From: an uncultured Rivibacter sp.
GTDB taxonomy: Bacteria > Pseudomonadota > Gammaproteobacteria > Burkholderiales > Burkholderiaceae
Direction of reading: 5' to 3'
DNA length: 21,731 bases
Assembly (NCBI GenBank): GCA_946480925.1
Contig: CAMLLU010000084.1
Span: 1 to 21,731 of the forward strand
The notes below the pieces were generated by a model. That model did not search any database and had not been told where the DNA came from. It saw only the letters and a program-made list of their open reading frames with translations. A program made the translations under genes and the position numbers. Numbering within the stretch: position 1 is the stretch's first letter; each line of letters begins with the position of its first letter. Shown here piece after piece: positions 14,508 through 20,541 of this stretch.

Positions 14508-15434
14508 TCAGAACTGCGCCATGGGCGGCACGGTGTTTTCGAACACGCGCTCGAAGCAGTCGTCGTACTTCGACAGCGTGGCGATCAACTCGTCTTCATT
14601 CAGCGGCTTGGTGAGGTAGGCGTCGCAGCCGGCCAGCGTGCCGCGGATGCGATCGACCGAGCCGCTGCGCGCCGTGACCATGACGACCAGCGGCCCGCGC
14701 ATCAGCCGTTCGTCCAGCGGCCATGGCCTGTGCTTGATCTGCTTGCAGGTCTCGAAGCCGTCGAGCCCGTCCATCGCGACGTCGAGGAACACGAAGGCAT
14801 AGCGGTGCGCGGCCACCATCTCGAGCGCGGCCTGCCCGCTGCTCGCGGTGTGCACCGTGTAGCCGAGCCGCTGCAGCTTCATCTGCAGGAAGCGCCTCGC
14901 GATCTCGCTGTCGTCGACCACCAGTACCTGGTCGAACATGCCGTCGCCGCCAACGCCGCCCAGCAGCACCGAATGCGAGAAGTCACCGCCTTCGCTTTCG
15001 CGCGCGGCCTGTTCCTCGGCATGCAGGCGCGCGCGTGCGGTGTAGCGGCGTGCAGGCGTGGCGTTCACCGGCTCGGCTTGCCGTGCCTGCGAACGCCGAT
15101 CGACCGCGCCATCGAACTCGCGCCGCACGCGCAGCGGGTCGATGGGCCGTGCCAGGTCTGCCAATGCCTCGCGTGGCGCGGCCGGTGCGTGGTGCGTGCC
15201 CACATACACCGTGTCGGCTGCACGCCCGGCGGCAGCCACCACGTTCATCACCTCGGCATGGTCCGAGTCGGCCAGCACGAAGTCGCAGGCTTCGCGGCTG
15301 GGCACGATGTCGGGCAGCAGTTCGTAGTGGGTGTGATGCGCACCGTCTTCCGGCGCGAGGCGGAAGTACGACTCGAGAGCGCTGCGCTCGAAAGCGCTGA
15401 AACCGAGCAAGGCCACGCGAAAGCGTGTCGTCAT
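14508..15434 (-). CDS. Stand-alone response regulator with a degenerate and an intact receiver domain
   Basis: 308 residues from ATG 15434; ATG 15443 and 15491 are in frame, and none has a good ribosome site. The C-terminal receiver (about 168-290) is complete: acidic D174/D175 in LVVDDSE, phosphoacceptor D218 in FVFLDVAMDG, T254 in VMVTARS and K276 in YLTKPLNE. The first 110 residues look like an eroded receiver: RVALLGFSAFERSAL, FVLADSD in place of the phospho-site strand, and LARPIDPLR with arginine where the lysine should be. A charged linker (111-165) joins them. There is no DNA-binding or enzymatic output domain, so it probably acts by protein contacts. No histidine kinase is adjacent. 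The following small gene might supply an output function. Confidence 0.85.
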   Translation of the reverse strand: MTTRFRVALLGFSAFERSALESYFRLAPEDGAHHTHYELLPDIVPSREACDFVLADSDHAEVMNVVAAAGRAADTVYVGTHHAPAAPREALADLARPIDPLRVRREFDGAVDRRSQARQAEPVNATPARRYTARARLHAEEQAARESEGGDFSHSVLLGGVGGDGMFDQVLVVDDSEIARRFLQMKLQRLGYTVHTASSGQAALEMVAAHRYAFVFLDVAMDGLDGFETCKQIKHRPWPLDERLMRGPLVVMVTARSGSVDRIRGTLAGCDAYLTKPLNEDELIATLSKYDDCFERVFENTVPPMAQF

Positions 15435-15570
15435 GGTGCGCATTGAGAACGGGGTGCGGCTCAGTTTGCATGAGCCGTGCCTGTTTCGCATCGGGGAATG
15501 TCACGCATCACCCCGGTTCGTCCCCAGAGGCTACCATCGGCCGTTTCGTTTTCCGTGAAGGAGTTGTCAC

Positions 15571-16059
15571 ATGAGTGGCGTGTACGACTTCGAGGCCCAG
15601 TCGATCGACGGCAGGAACGTGCAGCTTTCGCAATACCGCGGCAAGGTGCTGCTCATCGTCAACACCGCCAGCGCCTGCGGCTTCACGCCCCAGTTCGACG
15701 GGCTCGAAAAGCTGTGGAAGGAATACGGTGAGCGCGGCCTCGTGGTGCTGGGCTTTCCGTGCAACCAGTTCGGCTCGCAGGACCCCGGCAGCAATGCCGA
15801 GATCGCATCGTTCTGCTCGCTGAACTACGGCGTCAGCTTCCCGATGATGAGCAAGGTCGACGTCAACGGCTCGGGTGCCCACCTGCTGTACCAATGGCTC
15901 ACGAAAGAAGCGCCGGGCATCCTGGGCAGCAAGTCCATCAAGTGGAACTTCACGAAGTTCCTCGTGAGCCGCGATGGTTCAGTGGTCAAGCGCTATGCGC
16001 CCAACGACGAGCCCAAGGCACTGAAGAAGGACATCGAAGCCGCGCTGCAGGCCGCCTGA
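15571..16059 (+). CDS. Glutathione peroxidase family thiol peroxidase (Cys type)
   Basis: 162 residues, the bacterial BtuE-like length. The peroxidatic residue is C36 in VNTASACGFTPQF. The supporting residues Q70 (GSQDPGS) and W125-N126 (KWNFTKF) are in place, and GFPCNQFGSQ is the family signature. C82 in FCSLNYGVSFPM is a candidate resolving cysteine. Cysteine enzymes of this kind usually draw electrons from thioredoxin rather than glutathione and reduce H2O2 or lipid peroxides in the cytoplasm. AAGGAG sits at good distance upstream of ATG 15571. The gene diverges from the receiver-domain protein and is followed after 43 bases by the aminotransferase gene, with which it may be transcribed. 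Confidence 0.95.
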   Translation: MSGVYDFEAQSIDGRNVQLSQYRGKVLLIVNTASACGFTPQFDGLEKLWKEYGERGLVVLGFPCNQFGSQDPGSNAEIASFCSLNYGVSFPMMSKVDVNGSGAHLLYQWLTKEAPGILGSKSIKWNFTKFLVSRDGSVVKRYAPNDEPKALKKDIEAALQAA

Positions 16060-16102
16060 GCTGAACCGGACACACACGACTCACCGAGGAGAAATTTCCA
16101 TC

Positions 16103-17296
16103 ATGTTCCAGCACGTCGAGCCCTTTGCCGGCGACCCCATCCTGAGCCTCAACGAAGACTTCCAGAAGGATCCGCGCCCCAACAAGGTCAACCTGAGCAT
16201 CGGCATCTATTTCGACGACGCGGGTCGCATCCCGGTGATGACCGCGGTGCGACATGCCGAAACCAGGATGCTGGCCAACACCGGCCCCAAGCCCTACCTG
16301 CCCATCGAAGGCGCAGCCAACTTTCGCCAGGCTGTGCAGCAGCTGCTGTTCGGCGCGGGCCATGAAGCAGTGACCTCGGGCCGCGTGGCCACCATCCAGT
16401 CGGTGGGCTCCAGCGGCGGCCTCAAGGTGGGTGCCGATTTCATTGCGCGCTACTTCCCCGGCAGCGGCGTGTGGGTAAGCGACCCCACGTGGGACAACCA
16501 CCGCTCCATGTTCGAAGGCTCGGGCCTGAAGGTGAACACCTACCCGTACTACGACGCGGCCACCGGCGGCGTGAAGTTCGCCGACATGCTGGCCACGTTG
16601 CGCGGCCTGCCGGTCAGGAGCATCGTGCTGCTGCACGCGTGCTGCCACAACCCCACCGGCGTGGACCTCACGCGAGCACAGTGGGACGAGCTCATCCCCG
16701 TGCTGCGCGATCGCCAGCTCATCCCTTATCTCGACCTCGCCTACCAGGGCTTCGGCGACGGCATCGAGGAAGACGCCTATGCCGTACGCGCCATCGCCGC
16801 GGCCGGCCTCTCCGCCTTCGTGGCCAACTCGTTCAGCAAGAGCATGAGCGTGTACGGCGAGCGTTGCGGCGCGCTGAGCGTGGTGTGCCCCGATGCGAAG
16901 CAGGCCGAGAACGTGCTGGGCCAACTGAAGTTCACCGTGCGCCGCAACTACTCGAGCCCGCCCATCCATGGCGGCCAGCTCGTGGCGCACGTGCTCATCG
17001 ACCCCGAGCTGCGCCCGCTGTGGGAGCGAGAGCTGGGCGAGATGCGCGAGCGCATCCTCGCGATGCGCAAGCAGCTCTACCTCGTGCTCAAGTCCAAGGT
17101 GCCGGGGCGTGACTTCGAGTACTTCCTCACGCAACGCGGCATGTTCAGCTACACCGGCCTGAGTGCCGCGCAGGTGGACGAGCTGCGCGAGAAGCATGCG
17201 GTGTATCTGGTGCGCTCGGGCCGCATCTGCGTGGCGGGCCTGAACACGCACAACGTCGAACGCACGGCAGAGGCGATGGCGGCAGTAATGGGCTGA
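16103..17296 (+). CDS. Aromatic-amino-acid/aspartate aminotransferase (class I, PLP)
   Basis: 397 residues, the length of E. coli AspC/TyrB. The PLP-binding lysine is K246 (NSFSKSMSVYGERCG). N183 in CCHNPTGVD binds the cofactor and R374 in SGRICVAGLN binds the substrate alpha-carboxylate; the last two numbers equal those of AspC. The N-terminus FQHVEPFAGDPILSLNEDFQKD is typical of the subgroup. The enzyme transfers amino groups between aspartate or aromatic amino acids and 2-oxoglutarate. Choosing between TyrB and AspC function from sequence alone is not safe, so no symbol is given. GAGGAG precedes the start, and a strong hairpin terminator lies 27 bases after the stop. Confidence 0.95.
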   Translation: MFQHVEPFAGDPILSLNEDFQKDPRPNKVNLSIGIYFDDAGRIPVMTAVRHAETRMLANTGPKPYLPIEGAANFRQAVQQLLFGAGHEAVTSGRVATIQSVGSSGGLKVGADFIARYFPGSGVWVSDPTWDNHRSMFEGSGLKVNTYPYYDAATGGVKFADMLATLRGLPVRSIVLLHACCHNPTGVDLTRAQWDELIPVLRDRQLIPYLDLAYQGFGDGIEEDAYAVRAIAAAGLSAFVANSFSKSMSVYGERCGALSVVCPDAKQAENVLGQLKFTVRRNYSSPPIHGGQLVAHVLIDPELRPLWERELGEMRERILAMRKQLYLVLKSKVPGRDFEYFLTQRGMFSYTGLSAAQVDELREKHAVYLVRSGRICVAGLNTHNVERTAEAMAAVMG

Positions 17297-17323
17297 ACGC
17301 AGCAGCGCTTCATCAACTCTTAA

Positions 17324-17356
17324 AACGAAGGCCTGCATTGCAGGCCTTCGTTGTCT
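17324..17356 (+). terminator. Hairpin terminator after the aminotransferase gene
   Basis: Perfect 14-base arms (17324-17337 and 17339-17352, AACGAAGGCCTGCA and its complement) meet at one central base, so the practical loop is 3 to 5 bases. It is followed by GTCT and preceded by AAA. The U-tract is short, but the stem is the strongest in the window and the position is right. Confidence 0.8.
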
Positions 17357-17389
17357 CCGGCAGTGTCATTGTTCAACGCGGTGCAACGC

Positions 17390-17405
17390 CCAATTGCCGA
17401 ATTGG
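17390..17405. promoter_or_regulatory. Inverted repeat CCAATT-N4-AATTGG upstream of DUF4148 gene
   Basis: Perfect 6-bp arms, 70 bases before the start of the exported DUF4148 protein. A second, shorter repeat, TTCGT with ACGAA, lies around 17441-17456. The first could be a regulator site; no promoter boxes are clear. Confidence 0.35.
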
Positions 17406-17474
17406 CCGTTTAAGAAGCAGGGGCCGGCGCCTAGATTTGGTTCGTCGTCAAACGAATCTCTGAAAGGAACCGAC

Positions 17475-17879
17475 ATGAAAGCCCAACACCTGATCGCCGC
17501 CGCCATCGTTGCCATCACCGCCCAGCACGCTGCCTTCGCGCAAGACGCCGCGGTTGCCGCACCCAAGACCCGTGCACAAGTGCAGGCCGAACTGCAGCAG
17601 GCACGTGCCGATGGTTCGTATGCCTTGCTGCATGACGACCATGGCGGCTACCTGACGCAGAACTTCAGCTCCACCAAGACGCGCGAGCAGGTCAAGGCCG
17701 AGCTGGCACAGGCCCGCGCCGACGGCACGCTGGACCGCATCAACAACTACCAGCGCCATGGCCTCGACCTGGCCGATGTCGCAGCCTCCAACAGGAGCCG
17801 CGCCGAAGTGCGTGCCGAGGTGCTGCAGGCCGTGGGCGAAGGTGAACACCTGAGCCGCGGCAACCGCAACGAAGGTTGA
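17475..17879 (+). CDS. Exported DUF4148-family protein
   Basis: 134 residues. The signal peptide MKAQHLIAAAIVAITAQHAAFAQ has a probable cleavage after AFA (about residue 22), so the mature protein is periplasmic or secreted. Three copies of the DUF4148 unit follow: TRAQVQAELQQARADG (32-47), TREQVKAELAQARADG (69-84) and a weaker SRAEVRAEVLQAVGEG (108-123). DUF4148 proteins are abundant in Burkholderiales and have no known function. The start at 17475 is preferred to an in-frame start at 17394 because it begins the signal peptide and has AAAGGA upstream. The WDSTR-repeat gene begins 70 bases after the stop and may be in the same transcript. Confidence 0.92.
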   Translation: MKAQHLIAAAIVAITAQHAAFAQDAAVAAPKTRAQVQAELQQARADGSYALLHDDHGGYLTQNFSSTKTREQVKAELAQARADGTLDRINNYQRHGLDLADVAASNRSRAEVRAEVLQAVGEGEHLSRGNRNEG

Positions 17880-17949
17880 GCGAGGCAGCTGCCGCCCGCT
17901 GCAATGCCAGCGAAGCGGCAGGCCCCCTCACGAAGCAGGAACACACACC

Positions 17950-18312
17950 ATGAACAAGATCTGGATCGCGCTGGCTGCCGCTGCAGCCGGCTTCATCGTC
18001 CCCGTGGTCGCGCAGGCGCGTGAAGAAGGGGCCTGGGACTCGACGCGCGCACACGTGCAGGCGGTCGAGCGCAATGACGACGTCGCCGTCGGTCGCGACG
18101 AAGGCCGCTGGGACTCGACCCGCAGCCACGTCGCGGACCACAAGACCGACACCTATGCGGCCGCGCCGGGTGCCACCGAGCAGTGGGACAGCACGCGTCG
18201 CGTGCCGCTGCAGCAACAGCGCCGCGTGTCCTCAGGCGAGGCTCAGCAGACGGCCGGTGGTGCCGACCCGCTGATCTGTGCCTGCCGCACCATCGACGAC
18301 GTCATCGCCTGA
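17950..18312 (+). CDS. Exported protein with three WDSTR repeats
   Basis: 120 residues, no family recognised. A signal peptide (1-23, ending VVAQA) is clear. The mature part holds WDSTR three times, at 29-33, 54-58 and 79-83, an exact 25-residue period, with each copy preceded by two residues after an acidic or glycine residue (EGAW, EGRW, TEQW). Between copies the sequence is charged and probably unfolded. The C-terminus has CAC (110-112) in LICACRTIDDVIA, a possible disulfide or metal site. The DNA of the repeats differs at synonymous positions, so the motif is kept by selection or is an old duplication. An AGCAGGA site precedes the start by nine bases. It follows the DUF4148 gene on the same strand. 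Confidence 0.83.
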   Translation: MNKIWIALAAAAAGFIVPVVAQAREEGAWDSTRAHVQAVERNDDVAVGRDEGRWDSTRSHVADHKTDTYAAAPGATEQWDSTRRVPLQQQRRVSSGEAQQTAGGADPLICACRTIDDVIA

Positions 18313-18332
18313 ACGGCGCTGGCGTGAGTGAA

Positions 18333-18350
18333 GGCGGCCGTCAGGCCGCC
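18333..18350. terminator. Hairpin at the convergent WDSTR/LysR gene ends
   Basis: Perfect 7-bp arms GGCGGCC/GGCCGCC with loop GTCA; the loop contains part of the LysR stop codon. It stands between convergent genes, so it could end transcription in both directions, but no T-run follows on either strand. Confidence 0.4.
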
Positions 18351-19345
18351 ACCACCTCGACTTCGCCTTCCGGCCGCTGCTGCGTCGCCGAGCCCTCGGA
18401 GGCCGTGGCCGGCAGCTTCTGCAGGCTGCACTTGCGCTGCACGAAGTCGCTGCGCGCGAACAGCTCGGCCACCCAGTCGACGAACACGCGCAGCTTGGTG
18501 GAAAGGTGCCGGTTCGGCGGGTACACCACGTGGATGGGAATGGAGTCTGCGCACCAGTCGAGCAGCAGCGGCACCAGCAGGCCCGAGGCGATGTGCTGCT
18601 GCACCATGAAGGTGGTGGAGCGCACGATGCCGAGGCCCGCCAGGCCGGCCGCGAGGTTGGCGTTCGAATCGTTCACCGCCACCACGTGGCGCCCCTCGAA
18701 CTCGATGCGTTCGTTCGCGCGCGTGAACGTGAAGGGGAACAGCTTGCCCGTGCGCGGCGAGAAGTAGTTGATGACCTTGTGGTCCTTCTCTTCGATGTCG
18801 CGCGGGTGCGTGGGCGTGCCGTGGCGCTTCAGGTACGAGGGCGAGGCGCAATAGATCATGTGGAACTCGCCGATGCGGCGCGCCACCAGCGACTGGTCGG
18901 TGAGCTCGCCGCCGCGCAGCACGCAGTCCACGTTCTCGCTGATCAGGTCCACCGGCCGGTCGCTCACGCCCAGGTCGATCTGGATGTCGGGGTAGCGCAC
19001 GAGGAAGTCCGGCAATGCCGGAATGAGCACCTGCTGCGCCACCGCCGTGCCCACGTCGATGCGAAGCCGCCCGCGCGGGTTGGACTTCGCATGCGCCATG
19101 CTCGCCTCGAGCTCGTCGATCTCGCTGAGCACGCGCACCGCGCGGTCGTAGTAGGCAGCGCCGTCGGCCGTCACCGTGACGCGCCGCGTGGTGCGGTTGA
19201 GCAGCTTGGTCTGCAGGTGCGACTCGAGCGTCTGGATCAGCCGCGTGACCGTGGGCTTGGGCAGGTTCATCGAATCGGCCGCGCGCGCGAAGGTGCCCGC
19301 CTCGACCACGCGCACGAAAGTCTGCATTGCCAGCAATCTGTCCAT
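18341..19345 (-). CDS. LysR-family transcriptional regulator
   Basis: 334 residues, slightly longer than the family norm because of a tail of about 30 residues rich in Glu, Ala and Gln. The winged helix is MDRLLAMQTFVRVVEAGTFARAADSMNLPKPTVTRLIQTLE, with NRTTRRVTVTADG beyond. The effector domain includes GRLRIDVGTAVAQQVLIPALPDF, SENVDCVLRGGEL and GLGIVRSTTFMVQQHI. The start at 19345 is chosen because the domain begins there and GAGGAGA is upstream; the frame is open a further 79 codons without family match. It diverges from the degenerate hydrolase and RND efflux genes across 199 bases, so it probably regulates them. The inducer is unknown. Confidence 0.94.
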   Translation of the reverse strand: MDRLLAMQTFVRVVEAGTFARAADSMNLPKPTVTRLIQTLESHLQTKLLNRTTRRVTVTADGAAYYDRAVRVLSEIDELEASMAHAKSNPRGRLRIDVGTAVAQQVLIPALPDFLVRYPDIQIDLGVSDRPVDLISENVDCVLRGGELTDQSLVARRIGEFHMIYCASPSYLKRHGTPTHPRDIEEKDHKVINYFSPRTGKLFPFTFTRANERIEFEGRHVVAVNDSNANLAAGLAGLGIVRSTTFMVQQHIASGLLVPLLLDWCADSIPIHVVYPPNRHLSTKLRVFVDWVAELFARSDFVQRKCSLQKLPATASEGSATQQRPEGEVEVVAA

Positions 19346-19513
19346 CACATCTCTCCTCGTCGCTCGCCATGACGTGACGCGATGGCGAGTGTGCGCATTG
19401 AACCGGAAAAAGCGGCCGCGATTGTTGCGTCGGTGAAATGAAGCATGAGCGGCAGGGCTATTTATTGGCCGGGGGCGCGCACCTATCTTCTCGACCATCA
19501 ACAAGTGTTCGAT

Positions 19514-19532
19514 GCCGCATTGCGTGTGCGGC
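19514..19532. promoter_or_regulatory. Inverted repeat GCCGCA-N7-TGCGGC before the hydrolase gene
   Basis: Perfect 6-bp arms with a 7-bp spacer, ending 12 bases before the hydrolase start. LysR sites commonly show interrupted dyads, but this one lies close to the start codon, which would fit a repression site better. The rest of 19346-19513 shows no gene or convincing promoter boxes. Confidence 0.35.
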
Positions 19533-19544
19533 CTCAAGTGAAAG

Positions 19545-20417
19545 ATGGACCGCATCACCACTGGGCTCGAGCCTGCCGCCACTGCCGAAGCTTCCGTTCG
19601 CGACGAGGTCGTCGCGCAGCGCGGTGGTGCGGGCCTGCCGGTGCGCGTCTACAGCGCGCCGCGCCGCCAGCACCTGGTGGGCTACGGCGCGCGGCCTGCG
19701 CCGGTGGTGCTGCACTTCCACGCCGGCGCCTTCGTCAAGGGCTCGCTCGACAGCGGCGCAGTGGTCGCGCGGCTGCTGGCGCAAGCCGGTGCCGCGGTGG
19801 TCTCGGTGGACTACCCGCTCTCGCCCGGGCACCCGTTCCCGCAGGCGGCCGAAGCCGGCTACGAGGCCCTGTTGTGGGCCGCGAAACAACGCCGCCGGCT
19901 CTCGCACCAGCGCGCTCCACTGCTGGTGGCCGGCGAAGAAGCCGGCGGCAACCTTGCCGCGGTGATGGCGCTGATGGCGCGCGACCGCGACGGCCCGCCG
20001 CTGGACGGCCAGATCCTGCTGTCGCCGATGCTCGACGTGTGCGTGGCCACCAAGTCGCTGCGCGACGTACGCGCCGGCCCGGTGGGCTGCCACTGGGCTG
20101 ACGGCTGGCGCTGCTACCTGCCGCGTGCCGACGACGCAATGCACCCCTACGCCACGCCGGGCCGCTCGATGCGCCTGGCCGGGCTGCCGCGCACGCTGCT
20201 CGTCACGGCCGAAGACGACCCTCTGCGCGACGAGACGCTGGACTATGCGCAGCGCCTGCGCGAGGCCGGCGTGCGCACTGAAACCGCCAAGCTCGCATCG
20301 GCCACCGGCTGGCCGCGCAGCTACACGCAGTCCGCCGACGCGCAGCCGGCCTGGGCCGACGAAGTGCGCGATGCCCTGCACGACTTCCTGCACGCCGACC
20401 CGCTCCCGCTGAGATGA
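19545..20417 (+). CDS. HSL-type alpha/beta hydrolase homologue lacking catalytic residues
   Basis: 290 residues with the fold of the hormone-sensitive-lipase (family IV) group: oxyanion region VVLHFHAGAFVKG (55-66), VVSVDYPLSPGHPFPQA (85-101), and nucleophile-elbow region LLVAGEEAGGNLAAV (126-140). In active members the elbow reads GDSAGG; here it is GEEAGG, with E132 at the serine position. The HGGG oxyanion motif has become HAGA. The acid D225 (EDDPLRDE) remains, but the usual HGF histidine near 255 reads GW. The protein is therefore unlikely to be an esterase and may bind a ligand or have a scaffold role. No good ribosome site is seen at ATG 19545. It lies between a divergent LysR gene and an RND membrane-fusion gene, suggesting a link to efflux. 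Confidence 0.88.
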   Translation: MDRITTGLEPAATAEASVRDEVVAQRGGAGLPVRVYSAPRRQHLVGYGARPAPVVLHFHAGAFVKGSLDSGAVVARLLAQAGAAVVSVDYPLSPGHPFPQAAEAGYEALLWAAKQRRRLSHQRAPLLVAGEEAGGNLAAVMALMARDRDGPPLDGQILLSPMLDVCVATKSLRDVRAGPVGCHWADGWRCYLPRADDAMHPYATPGRSMRLAGLPRTLLVTAEDDPLRDETLDYAQRLREAGVRTETAKLASATGWPRSYTQSADAQPAWADEVRDALHDFLHADPLPLR

Positions 20418-20420
20418 GCC

Positions 20421-20494
20421 ACCCCCGTAGCACCTTCGGCGCTCTCCCTCGAGGGGGCGACCCCAGCGGACCGGCAAAGGCGGATCCGCGGCGT
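20421..20494 (+). repeat. Dispersed hairpin-type intergenic repeat
   Basis: The gap before the efflux gene holds a small stem around CACCTTCGGCGCT, the palindrome CCCTCGAGGG (20447-20456) and a core CCAGCGGACCGGCAAAGGCGG. The three-part plan resembles copies A and C of the pca operon, but the core differs, so it may be a related family. Confidence 0.5.
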
Positions 20495-20541
20495 CCACGC
20501 CCTCGCGCTATTCCGCCTTCCTTCACAAACAGGACCCGAAC

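Noticed and set aside
19458..20498. 346-codon minus-strand frame opposite the degenerate hydrolase
   Set aside because: I considered whether this might be the real gene, since the hydrolase lacks catalytic residues, but the plus-strand protein keeps the full fold pattern and the minus frame has none.
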